Assembly: GCA_934725535.1 (NCBI GenBank)
Contig: CAKVBV010000071.1
Coordinates: 1-10,326, forward strand
From: an uncultured Bacteroidales bacterium
Lineage (GTDB): Bacteria; Bacteroidota; Bacteroidia; Bacteroidales; Paludibacteraceae
Length of the DNA: 10,326 nucleotides
Direction: 5' to 3'
Notes under the pieces: generated by a model
Told to the model about the DNA's origin: nothing
Database searches by the model: none
Seen by the model: only the letters and a program-made list of their open reading frames with translations
Part shown: in pieces, positions 1-7,004 of the stretch
How the letters are laid out: every line of letters starts with the position of its first letter
How positions within the stretch are numbered: position 1 is the first letter of the stretch
Position numbers and translations under genes: made by a program

Positions 1-1
1 A

Positions 2-64
2 CTGTTTATGGCAGCAATGAATCCGAACTATTTGCTGCAAATTATAAAAAATGCTAACTTTTGA
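2..64 (+). CDS. possible 3' end of a gene cut by the left edge
   Basis: Frame 2 is open from the window edge to a TGA at 62-64 and would give a 20-residue tail ending in ...LLQIIKNANF. Frame 1 is also open, to a TAA at 55-57, so the choice of frame is not secure. Frame 2 looks slightly more protein-like. No clear terminator hairpin follows. This may be chance. Confidence 0.2.
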   Translation: MFMAAMNPNYLLQIIKNANF

Positions 65-146
65 TGCGGTTGCCCTGTAAGTGATGCGTGTTATAAAGTA
101 TTGTATTTATTTTAACAATTACGTCTTTTGCTGCGTGTAACGACCT

Positions 147-179
147 GCTATCCTCTCGCTATCCTCCGCTTATCCTCTC
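147..179. repeat. three-copy short tandem repeat (GCTATCCTCTC type)
   Basis: Three imperfect head-to-tail copies are visible: GCTATCCTCTC (147-157), GCTATCCTCC (158-167) and GCTTATCCTCTC (168-179). They lie in the AT-rich intergenic stretch about 65 bp upstream of the forward promoter. The 9-mer CTGCTATCC at the start (145-153) recurs on the reverse strand at 3726-3734, in another gene gap. Function is unknown. Three copies are too few and too close for a CRISPR. The rest of 1-240 shows nothing else I can support. Confidence 0.6.
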
Positions 180-241
180 GTTAATGGTATGCATTTACAA
201 TTATTAACTTTTGTACAATTACAAAGAAAAACGTAACTTCA

Positions 242-273
242 TTTGGCAAATTACTCATTTTGTATTACCTTTG
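242..273 (+). promoter_or_regulatory. Bacteroides-type promoter for the membrane protein-patatin unit
   Basis: A -33 element TTTG (242-245) and a -7 element TACCTTTG (266-273) are separated by 20 bp. This matches the Bacteroidetes primary-sigma consensus TTTG / TAnnTTTG. Transcription would start near 279, giving a leader of about 55 nt before the ATG at 335. A promoter on the other strand (9980-10011) has the same -7 sequence and the same spacing. Confidence 0.75.
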
Positions 274-292
274 CAAAGTAAATAGAATGGCT

Positions 293-328
293 GTTATCCA
301 TAAAGTGAAACAGTTATCGATAAAGTAA
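293..328 (+). promoter_or_regulatory. paired dyad in the leader, possible operator
   Basis: Two near-identical 16-mers, GTTATCCATAAAGTGA (293-308) and GTTATCGATAAAGTAA (313-328), match at 14 of 16 positions with a 20-bp period, about two helical turns. The second contains the perfect palindrome TTATCGATAA (314-323). The first contains the near-palindrome TTATCCATAA (294-303). They lie between the predicted transcription start and the start codon, where a repressor or an RNA-level control could act. Binding is inferred only. Confidence 0.45.
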
Positions 329-334
329 CATCGT

Positions 335-2008
335 ATGAGTAAGTATAATTGGACATTTGCCACGATAGGTGGTACGACCCGCGTAAAGATTCAATCCGGT
401 GAGGATATTCGTCATTTAGGTGAATTGGACGAGAAATTATGGACGGTGCTTTCCTGTCCTGTAACAGGACTTGAGATACCAGAAGACAGTCTGCAAACAG
501 TGGATATTTCCAGCGACGGGAAGATTCACGTGCAAGAAGTGGTTGCGACCGCCGATTGGCTGTGCAAGCAACTGCGCGACCCCGATGTGTTGCTTGCGGG
601 CAAAGCACAAGTACGGTTGTCGGATATAGCGAATGCCGAATTGCAGACAACGGCACAGAAGGTGGCACAAGACGGCATAGTAACCTTGGAAAGTGTGGAC
701 GCCGCTATTGCCAGTATTCATATAGAGACGAAAGCACTTCCCGAAGCCCCCTACTCTGCAGACATTATCAGTGCATACAAGGGGTGCCAACAAGGGTATT
801 CCGACTATTACGCCACCGCACATCTGCAGTCGTTGGGATTGGCGACATTGCCCGCAGACGCGGTAGTACCAGGAATACAGGAAGACGAGTTCCGTGAGAT
901 GGGAGCAAAGATAGCCGCCTACGAAGCCGCCGTGGCAAAGGTGAATAATGCGAATGTAGCCGCATTGAGTGCAGCACAGGCTGAATTTGTGCCGTTGCGC
1001 AAACTGCTGCTATTGACACGGGACTTCTACACGCTGTTGCGCAATTTTGTGTCGTTTCAAGATTTCTATGCAAAACGCACATTAGCAGCAATCGGGAAAG
1101 CAGATACAGAAAACAGGTGGGCTATTTTTCAAGCGGGAACATTGGTGATAGACCAACGCGCCTGCCACCTGGGCTTGCGCGTGAACGATATGGCAAAGCA
1201 CAATGCACAGGCGGCGGCAAGCGGTATGTTTCTCATCTATTGCAACTGCACGTATCAGGCGACAGGCGAAAAGATGCAGATAGTGGCTGCTATGACCGTG
1301 GGCGATATCCGTAATTTGAAAGTAGGCAAACATGCCCTGTTTTATGACCGTCAAGGGCGCGATTGGGAAGCAGAAGTGGTGAAGATTATCGACAACCCGA
1401 TATCCATAGCACAGGCTTTCTGGAGCCCCTATCGCAAGTTCGGGGAATGGCTGACGAACCTCATCAACAAGTCGGCGGCAGACAAGGAGAGCAAAGCCTT
1501 TTCGGACATCACGGCAAAGGTGCAGGAGAATGCACAAAAGCCAGCGGAGGAAAAGCAGGGAGAGAAAGTGCAAGCGTTTGACATTGCCAAGTTCGCCGGA
1601 ATCTTTGCTGCCATAGGTATGGCGGTGGGCTATATCGGGGCGTTTATCACGAGTGTGGTGGGCGGTTTCGCCAAACTGACATGGTGGCAAGACTTGTTGG
1701 CAATAGTGGCTATACTATTGGTAATCAGCGGTCCAGCAATGATAATGGCATGGTTCAAACTGCGTAAGCGCAACCTGTCACCACTGCTGAATGCGAACGG
1801 TTGGGCGGTGAATGCCGACGCGATAGTGAGTGTGATGTTTGGCGGGACACTGACCGAACAGGCACAGTTTCCGCTGCTGAAAGCCCCCAAAGGCAAACTC
1901 GGCAAGGGCGGGAAATGGGCGATAGCCATCGGTGCCGTGGTTGTGGCAGCAGGAATAGCGGCATTGGTGCTGTACTTGTTGGGCTACAGCCCTTGCTCAT
2001 GCTGTTAA
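335..2008 (+). CDS. uncharacterised membrane protein with an EF-hand loop
   Basis: This is a 557-residue protein of unknown function; I believe similar proteins exist in Bacteroidales but know of no assigned role. There is no signal peptide, so the large N-terminal part (1 to about 415) is probably cytoplasmic. Residues 57-68, DISSDGKIHVQE, fit an EF-hand calcium loop: Asp1, Ser3, Asp5, Gly6, Ile8 and Glu12 are all in place. A degenerate DG..L motif at 113-125 could be its unpaired partner. Long hydrophobic segments at about 417-445, 452-475 and 529-550 suggest three membrane helices. The chain ends PCSCC. A charged linker (about 380-412) separates the soluble and membrane parts. The start at 335 follows a good promoter by a short leader, but there is no Shine-Dalgarno sequence. 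The patatin gene follows 40 bp downstream, so the two are probably cotranscribed. Calcium binding is inferred from the motif. Confidence 0.85.
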   Translation: MSKYNWTFATIGGTTRVKIQSGEDIRHLGELDEKLWTVLSCPVTGLEIPEDSLQTVDISSDGKIHVQEVVATADWLCKQLRDPDVLLAGKAQVRLSDIANAELQTTAQKVAQDGIVTLESVDAAIASIHIETKALPEAPYSADIISAYKGCQQGYSDYYATAHLQSLGLATLPADAVVPGIQEDEFREMGAKIAAYEAAVAKVNNANVAALSAAQAEFVPLRKLLLLTRDFYTLLRNFVSFQDFYAKRTLAAIGKADTENRWAIFQAGTLVIDQRACHLGLRVNDMAKHNAQAAASGMFLIYCNCTYQATGEKMQIVAAMTVGDIRNLKVGKHALFYDRQGRDWEAEVVKIIDNPISIAQAFWSPYRKFGEWLTNLINKSAADKESKAFSDITAKVQENAQKPAEEKQGEKVQAFDIAKFAGIFAAIGMAVGYIGAFITSVVGGFAKLTWWQDLLAIVAILLVISGPAMIMAWFKLRKRNLSPLLNANGWAVNADAIVSVMFGGTLTEQAQFPLLKAPKGKLGKGGKWAIAIGAVVVAAGIAALVLYLLGYSPCSCC

Positions 2009-2048
2009 ACAGAGGACCATTGCTTGTATCATTTCAATCATTCGCGAT

Positions 2049-2930
2049 ATGAAAAACCCATCAAAAAAGGTAGCATTGGTGTTAGCCTCAGGCGGAGCCC
2101 GCGGTATGGCACATATAGGTGCCATAGAGGAGCTGGAAACGCGCGGTTATGAAATCACCAGTATAGCGGGGGCATCGATAGGTGCAATGATAGCCGGAAT
2201 GTATGCCTCCGGCAGATTGAAAGAAGCCAAAGAGTGGTTCCTGCAAATAGACAAACAGCGAATCCTGCAAATGGGGGATTTGTCGTTGAGTCTCAGCCAC
2301 TTGGTGAAAGGCGACAAGGTTATCAACGAACTGCAAAAAGTGGTGCCGGACTGCCGTATAGAAGAACTACGTATCCCATGCAGTATCGTGGCAAGCGATA
2401 TGGTGAGTAGTGAGGAGGTGGTTTTCGAGACGGGAAGTCTGTGGGAAGCAATACGCGCGTCAATAAGTATTCCGCTATTCTTCAAGCCTGTGAAACACGG
2501 CGAACAGGTACTCATTGACGGTGGTATTCTCAATGCCCTGCCTTTGGACAGAGTGCACCGCAATGAAGGCGACCTGCTGGTAGCGATGAACATCTCCGCC
2601 CGCGACACGATGGAGTTGGAGGAAGTGAAACACGCTACGTTGCCCAAGTTCCTGACCGAGATACCTGCAGTAAACAAGTTTTTGGAAGATACGCACCAAA
2701 CAGAATTGTCACCGTCGGTCAACTATATCTCGCTGCTAAACCGTATGACGGATATGATGATTCAGCATAACACAATGATGATGACCCGCCTTATGCACCC
2801 CGATATACTTGCTGAAATGCCACAAGGAGCCTATTCGACTTTCGCTTTTGACCAAACAGCGCAATTGATAGAGCATGGTCGCCGGTTGATGCACGATGCA
2901 ATCAACCGCTACGAACAAGGTGAAGAATAA
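2049..2930 (+). CDS. patatin-like phospholipase/lipid acyl hydrolase
   Basis: This 293-residue protein carries every landmark of a bacterial patatin (RssA/YchK-like) serine hydrolase. The glycine-rich oxyanion loop is GGARG at 15-19. The nucleophile elbow GASIG (41-45) places the catalytic serine at 43. The DGG motif at 157-159 places the catalytic aspartate at 157. Such enzymes use a Ser-Asp dyad to cleave acyl esters from phospholipids or other lipids. There is no signal peptide or clear membrane helix, so it probably acts in the cytoplasm or at the inner face of the inner membrane. The patatin core ends near residue 185; a helical tail of about 100 residues rich in methionine and histidine follows (about 236-250) and is not diagnostic. 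It lies 40 bp after the EF-hand membrane protein on the same strand. Its stop codon is 2 bp from that of the convergent thioesterase gene. The substrate cannot be told from sequence. Confidence 0.93.
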   Translation: MKNPSKKVALVLASGGARGMAHIGAIEELETRGYEITSIAGASIGAMIAGMYASGRLKEAKEWFLQIDKQRILQMGDLSLSLSHLVKGDKVINELQKVVPDCRIEELRIPCSIVASDMVSSEEVVFETGSLWEAIRASISIPLFFKPVKHGEQVLIDGGILNALPLDRVHRNEGDLLVAMNISARDTMELEEVKHATLPKFLTEIPAVNKFLEDTHQTELSPSVNYISLLNRMTDMMIQHNTMMMTRLMHPDILAEMPQGAYSTFAFDQTAQLIEHGRRLMHDAINRYEQGEE

Positions 2931-2932
2931 GT

Positions 2933-3703
2933 TCAGCCTAATTCTTCGATTTCGGAGATTAGGGCTGTACAGCAGGAATGGCCGCAATCATCCGTTTGCT
3001 GATATTGGATGGAGCGGTCGGTTTGGACGAAGAGGGTGTGCATCTGTTCGCCGAGATGGAGTTCTTTCACGTAGTTGATGTCAAGGCGGAAAGGTCGGTC
3101 CGTATGGTGCCACGTGCAGGCGTTGAGCATCCATTCGAGATAGCGGCACGAGTTGCAATGGCGGTTGTAGTCCACATCGGAGTACTGAATCGTGTGCGGG
3201 ACAGAATCTGCCGCAATAGTATCTGATTGTAATCGCGCCTCGTCCACGTGGATAGGCAACAGGCGTACAGGTTTTGCTATCTGCAGCACCTCACCATCCA
3301 CTGCCCCAGCAAACATAGGCAGGTCGAAGACATTGACTATCTCACGTTTCTCCAAGTCCAATACCGCCCATACGGATTTGGCAATACCGAGGAGTTCCTC
3401 TGTACCATCCTCATTGCGGATATACAACCGATAGTCGCGCACAGAGAGCATGTGCGCATCTTGCTCAATCCATGTCTCGATAGTCAGCACCTCACCATGA
3501 CGCGGCAGGTAGCGCATCTCCAGATTGAGACGCGTGATAATCCACGTATAGCCCATGGGCAAGAGGTCTGGAATACCGAAACCCAACTCGTCCGCCACGC
3601 GACCGGCGACATTGAGCAGGTAGTTCTCCAACGTATGCAAACGCAGACGACGGTCTGCATCAACGTCTTGATACTGAACGGTATAAGTGTATTTATATTT
3701 CAT
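2933..3703 (-). CDS. acyl-ACP thioesterase (FatA/FatB-type, double hotdog)
   Basis: This 256-residue protein fits the bacterial acyl-ACP thioesterase family, which hydrolyses acyl-ACP to free fatty acid and ACP in the cytoplasm. The length is normal for two hotdog domains, about 1-130 and 165-256. The N-terminal domain has the conserved region around SVWAVLDLEKREIV (110-123). The second domain has SDVDYNRH followed by NSCRYLEWML (175-193), matching the plant SDLDxNxHVNNxKY block, so D178, N180 and H182 are likely active-site residues. NYVKEL (210-215) aligns with the plant EYRREC block. E214 then matches the plant active-site Glu, while the plant Cys is Leu here, in line with that Cys not being essential. 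The gene is last in the reverse operon, 47 bp after lptC. Chain-length preference is not predictable. Confidence 0.9.
   Translation of the reverse strand: MKYKYTYTVQYQDVDADRRLRLHTLENYLLNVAGRVADELGFGIPDLLPMGYTWIITRLNLEMRYLPRHGEVLTIETWIEQDAHMLSVRDYRLYIRNEDGTEELLGIAKSVWAVLDLEKREIVNVFDLPMFAGAVDGEVLQIAKPVRLLPIHVDEARLQSDTIAADSVPHTIQYSDVDYNRHCNSCRYLEWMLNACTWHHTDRPFRLDINYVKELHLGEQMHTLFVQTDRSIQYQQTDDCGHSCCTALISEIEELG
2934..2967. terminator. hairpin at the convergent gene junction, possible bidirectional terminator
   Basis: CAGCC (2934-2938) pairs with GGCTG (2963-2967), TAAT (2939-2942) with ATTA (2958-2961), and CTTCG (2944-2948) with CGGAG (2953-2957, one G-U pair on the RNA). The loop is ATTT, with single-base bulges at 2943 and 2962. 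The structure begins 4 bp after the patatin stop and includes the last codons of the thioesterase gene. Neither side has a clean T-tract, so classical intrinsic termination is uncertain. The position between opposing operons favours a terminator or a 3'-end protecting role. Confidence 0.5.
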
Positions 3704-3750
3704 TAGTTGAGTGTTTATAGCAGTGGGATAGCAGATAGTAGAAGTACCTG

Positions 3751-4326
3751 CTATTCCTCAATCGGGAAAACGCCCGTAGGTCGGAGAATGGTGTAGTTGG
3801 TCATCTCCTGATTGGAGCGGAAACCAACCCCTTGAATGATAGATTTGGCTTTGGTGATGACGATGGCAGAGTCGGAATAGACACACTCCGACTTCTGGTC
3901 CCAATATAATAAAGGTGTCTCGAACATCTCGCCCTCAAGATTGATGGCTTTGACATTGCCGCGCAAAGTCCACCGTTGGGCGGGTTCGTTGTAGTAGGCA
4001 TAGTCGACTTCAACGGTGGCATCTGCCTGTAAATCAGCATTGAATTTCTCCAAATAGATACCCGCTGGGAACTCCCAATAAGGTGTATCCGCCTTGTCGA
4101 AGATGAGCCACTTAGCCGAAGTGATACGGTAACGGGTGATGCCGGAGTCGGATATGAGCGTGGTCACCTCCTGCGCGTCCAAAGCAGGCATGGCAGAACG
4201 GTCAGTAACAGCATCCGCACGCAGGCGCACATCATGGCGTTGGCACGCCACTACACCCGCCACAAGCAACACCAAGAGGACCACTCGCGTGATTCTCTCA
4301 GTGCTGAATATGTGGGGTACGTTCAC
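3751..4326 (-). CDS. lptC: LptC, LPS export periplasmic/inner-membrane protein
   Basis: This 191-residue protein resembles Bacteroidales LptC, the bitopic bridge that passes lipopolysaccharide from the LptBFG transporter to LptA. A hydrophobic N-terminus (about 13-27) runs into VVAC, a plausible lipobox with Cys28, so it may be a lipoprotein rather than the single-helix form of Escherichia coli. The body has the family pattern: WEFPAGIYLEKF, then alternating polar beta strands, NLEGEMFETPLLYWDQ, and GVGFRSNQEMTNYTI near the end. The start is GTG at 4326. The next upstream in-frame ATG (4356) is followed two codons later by TGA, and the next internal Met (46) would remove the signal. There is no Shine-Dalgarno sequence. 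It lies between the TPR gene (69 bp upstream) and the thioesterase. In the Bacteroides gene order I recall, coaX, a barrel and a TPR gene also precede lptC. Confidence 0.88.
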   Translation of the reverse strand: MNVPHIFSTERITRVVLLVLLVAGVVACQRHDVRLRADAVTDRSAMPALDAQEVTTLISDSGITRYRITSAKWLIFDKADTPYWEFPAGIYLEKFNADLQADATVEVDYAYYNEPAQRWTLRGNVKAINLEGEMFETPLLYWDQKSECVYSDSAIVITKAKSIIQGVGFRSNQEMTNYTILRPTGVFPIEE

Positions 4327-4355
4327 TCGGATTTCGGTTAAAAATCAGTCTGACA

Positions 4356-4377
4356 TATAACCAACCTATAACCAACC
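4356..4377 (-). repeat. two-copy 11-bp direct repeat in the lptC leader
   Basis: TATAACCAACC occurs twice in tandem on the + strand (4356-4366 and 4367-4377), read as GGTTGGTTATA twice on the coding strand. It fills part of the longest gap inside the reverse operon, just before an ATG-TCA-GAC-TGA mini-frame (4356-4345) and the GTG start of lptC. Two exact copies are clear; a role is not. Confidence 0.6.
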
Positions 4378-4395
4378 ACTAACAAATAGCAGTCC

Positions 4396-5757
4396 TTATT
4401 CCGCCTTCGGGGTGCAAATGGTGGTCTTGTTGATCCAACCGCCCACACGGATAGGCTCGTTGAGGTTCATCTCCTTGTGGAAGAAGATGTCTTCCTTGCT
4501 CGGGAAATACTGTGAGTATGTGGCAATCAACTTGTTAGCATCTGCAGCACAAGAGGAGTCCACCTGTTTTGCCTTGCGGAACATGTCCACTGCGCACCAA
4601 TATACGGAACGGCTCATAATGGGGTCGTCCGACACTTTGGCATTGGCATAGCACAGACCGATAAGGATGTAGTAGCGACCGTCCTCTTTGTTGATTTCAG
4701 CAGCCTTGTAGGCATAGTTGGCAGCCTGCTGGAAGTTCTTGAGGTTAGCATAATAAACAAGGGCGATATTGTAGAGGTAATCTGCCTTATCTTCCTCAGT
4801 AGTAGCCAGTTGCAGTGCTTGGTCGTAGTATGCAAGAGCCCCCTTCGGGTCGTCTTTCTTGAGGCACATCTTGGCACAACCGGCAGCGGACTCATCGGTC
4901 GGTTTGAGTTTGTGAGCAGCCTCAGCAGCAGCGAAATACACCTCGCTCTCGGTGCAACCCAAGCGGCGATAGAGTTTCATAACCGCATTAAGATGGTCGA
5001 GGTCGGAGGCATGTGTTTGTACATCAGCCGCATACATCTGGTCCATCTGACCACAGTCAGCGGCACCCGAAGCGGCATAGAGACGGTCGATATAGTTCTT
5101 CTGCGGCTGTACCTCAGTGGCACGCTTACCACCTGCAGCAGCGATTTGCTCCATCAGCCCCGAAACGGTCTGATAATCTTTGAGGAACTGGTCGCTGTAC
5201 TGGTCGGGATTGGACTTGTAGATATTGTAACTGACCTCCACCAACTTACGAAGTACAATGATTTGCGAGTTGGCACCCATACCAGCCACAGACTCCTTCA
5301 GCCACTCATAAGCGGGCATAGCCAATTCGTCTTCCGGGTAGTACTTGAGATAGTCTATTGCCTTGAGTCCCAGCACATAAGCGTCCGGATACTTGGTGTC
5401 ATCGAAGTACTTGATACGCTCGTCGTGCAACTTGAGAATCATCTCGCGCCATTTGTTTTTCTCTTCAGGAGTTTGTGCGTTTTCGTATTCGTATTCCAAG
5501 ATTTTGTTGCCATCGATGTAGATGTTTTTATGGAAGTCCGGGCGGCTCTGATACAACTCCAACCAAACGGGATAGGCATCCTTGTACTGCCCATTCTTCA
5601 CAGACTCATGCGCAAGCGAGAGATGTTCAAGGCACTCCTCATCGGACAATACTTTTGTTTGTTCCACTACGGGTTGCTCCTCACCCTTCTTGGGTTTCTT
5701 GGCAAAACTTGCCATTGGAACGGCTACACAAAGTGCAATAATCAATAACTTCTTCAT
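4396..5757 (-). CDS. exported tetratricopeptide-repeat protein
   Basis: This 453-residue protein has a signal peptide (MKKLLIIALCVAVPMASFA, probable cleavage after Ala19) followed by a basic linker, so it is periplasmic or envelope-associated. There is no lipobox cysteine at the cleavage site. Helical repeats run through the chain. The clearest TPR units are about 289-322 (PKGALAYYDQALQL), 325-357 (LYNIALVYYANLKNF, then AANYAYKAAEI) and 360-395. A weaker unit lies at about 45-78. The tail at about 429-450 (MNLNEPIRVGGWINKTT) is not TPR-like and may be a separate contact surface. TPRs mediate protein contacts, and no enzyme motif is visible. The neighbours are the FadL-like barrel 29 bp upstream and lptC 69 bp downstream. 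The Bacteroidales order coaX-barrel-TPR-lptC, as I recall it, suggests an envelope assembly role, which is unproven. Confidence 0.87.
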   Translation of the reverse strand: MKKLLIIALCVAVPMASFAKKPKKGEEQPVVEQTKVLSDEECLEHLSLAHESVKNGQYKDAYPVWLELYQSRPDFHKNIYIDGNKILEYEYENAQTPEEKNKWREMILKLHDERIKYFDDTKYPDAYVLGLKAIDYLKYYPEDELAMPAYEWLKESVAGMGANSQIIVLRKLVEVSYNIYKSNPDQYSDQFLKDYQTVSGLMEQIAAAGGKRATEVQPQKNYIDRLYAASGAADCGQMDQMYAADVQTHASDLDHLNAVMKLYRRLGCTESEVYFAAAEAAHKLKPTDESAAGCAKMCLKKDDPKGALAYYDQALQLATTEEDKADYLYNIALVYYANLKNFQQAANYAYKAAEINKEDGRYYILIGLCYANAKVSDDPIMSRSVYWCAVDMFRKAKQVDSSCAADANKLIATYSQYFPSKEDIFFHKEMNLNEPIRVGGWINKTTICTPKAE

Positions 5758-5786
5758 ATTTTTGGTATTAATCTTTTATTTTATAC

Positions 5787-7001
5787 TTATAATTTACGCT
5801 TGAAGAACCAGTTTTCGGCAATGGCAGCATTCACCACAAACCGCAGATAGTTCTCGGTCAGTTGTCCCGTACCGCCACCGCGATGCCCGTATTCAAAAGT
5901 GGTGTTGATGACCGTTCCCACTGTGCGGAGCGGAAAACCCATACCTACCGACACACCCAAATCGGGCTGCGAAAGACCTTGTGTGTAGGATGTGGTGTAG
6001 TTGAATCCAACCCGCCACAACATACGCTCGGCATAGTTGCGGCTCATCGGGTTGTGACGATACTCCACACCCGCTGCCCAACGCTGACGATTCTTCAACG
6101 CACCTTTCTGATTAAAGTACAGCGTATTAGACCAATCTTGACATTGGTAGTCAAGGGCAAGTGTGAGCCTGTTATCATACACATAACTGATGCCCGCACC
6201 GTACATCATCGGCAACTCGAATGCTCCATTCAACGTGGTCACGGTGTCCGCAGTAGTGGTCTCCACCTGTGTATATTCACTACGCGAGAAGCGTTGTTTG
6301 TTCTCAAATACACCACCCAATACAATGGTGTGCTTGCCGAAAGTATGGAAGAACTGCGCCCCGTAGCGCAGACGCAAACTATTGATTTTCAGTATATCGG
6401 ACTGCGATACATTATTGAGCGACGACTCCGTAAAGGTCAGCGCACGCGATTGCGTCACATTGCCGAACATATAATACACGTTGGCTCCCAATGCCACCCA
6501 ATCGCAGATATTGAAACTCAATCCGCCATACACCTGCGTAAATCCGCCTTCCCCCGAATAGGCTTTGGTAAAGTGGTAGTCGGAGTTCAGCGAGTCGGTC
6601 AGTGAGAAATTGTAACCCATTGCAGAATAGGGCGTTAACCCTGCCGAGAAAGCAATATACCTGCGCCATATCGGGAACTGCAACGTCACGTATTCGAGGT
6701 TGCCATTCATCCTGTTGCGTGTGCCAAAAGCATCGCCATAGTTGGTGTAGAGCAGCGAACCCGCGATGTCGAACATGAACGTCATCGAGTCGCAAGCCGT
6801 ATATGATGCAGGTTGTGCAGGGTTGATGGCTTTAGAAGAGCGCATACCAACCCCTACTCCACCCATCGCACGATACGCCCCGGGCACGTTGTCGTTCAGT
6901 TCTCCGTATCCGAAACGTGACGACGGCGACGACGTAGCATTCTGTGCCCACGCGCCAATTGCCAGTGCGGCAACCGCTATCACAACTAAAAATCTTCTCA
7001 T
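5787..7001 (-). CDS. outer-membrane beta-barrel protein, FadL/OmpP1/PorV-like
   Basis: This 404-residue protein has a signal peptide (MRRFLVVIAVAALAIGAWA, probable cleavage before Gln20). The mature N-terminus has SRFGYGELNDNVPGAYRAMG and then SKAINPAQPASY (55-67), which resembles the hatch region of FadL and PorV-type barrels. The rest alternates amphipathic strands rich in Tyr, Phe, Asn and Gly with loops. It ends in aromatic and basic residues (NWFFKRKL), consistent with a C-terminal beta-signal. It is placed in the outer membrane. FadL barrels import hydrophobic compounds such as fatty acids, and PorV relatives assist the type IX secretion system; the sequence alone does not decide. It starts only 3 bp after the coaX stop, so translation is probably coupled. 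The TPR gene follows after 29 bp. Sharing an operon with a fatty-acyl ligase mildly favours a hydrophobic-substrate role. Confidence 0.85.
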   Translation of the reverse strand: MRRFLVVIAVAALAIGAWAQNATSSPSSRFGYGELNDNVPGAYRAMGGVGVGMRSSKAINPAQPASYTACDSMTFMFDIAGSLLYTNYGDAFGTRNRMNGNLEYVTLQFPIWRRYIAFSAGLTPYSAMGYNFSLTDSLNSDYHFTKAYSGEGGFTQVYGGLSFNICDWVALGANVYYMFGNVTQSRALTFTESSLNNVSQSDILKINSLRLRYGAQFFHTFGKHTIVLGGVFENKQRFSRSEYTQVETTTADTVTTLNGAFELPMMYGAGISYVYDNRLTLALDYQCQDWSNTLYFNQKGALKNRQRWAAGVEYRHNPMSRNYAERMLWRVGFNYTTSYTQGLSQPDLGVSVGMGFPLRTVGTVINTTFEYGHRGGGTGQLTENYLRFVVNAAIAENWFFKRKL

Positions 7002-7004
7002 ATC

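Noticed and set aside
147..179. Tandem repeat considered as a CRISPR remnant
   Set aside because: Units of 10-12 bp are contiguous without spacers and no cas gene is present.
200..213. TTAACTTTTG as a second forward -7 element (a similar one lies at 54-63)
   Set aside because: Both differ from TAnnTTTG by one base of spacing and lack a well-placed TTTG upstream. The promoter at 242-273 is clearly better.
1082..1690. 202-residue open frame on the - strand inside the EF-hand membrane protein gene
   Set aside because: The forward frame is longer, has a promoter, an EF-hand and membrane helices. The reverse frame has an implausible Cys/His-rich composition.
4810..5748. 312-residue open frame on the + strand
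   Set aside because: Antisense to the exported TPR gene. It has no promoter and no domain, and the reverse gene has a signal peptide and TPR motifs.
5862..6605. 247-residue open frame on the + strand
   Set aside because: Antisense to the outer-membrane barrel gene. Its composition is basic and His-rich with no motif.
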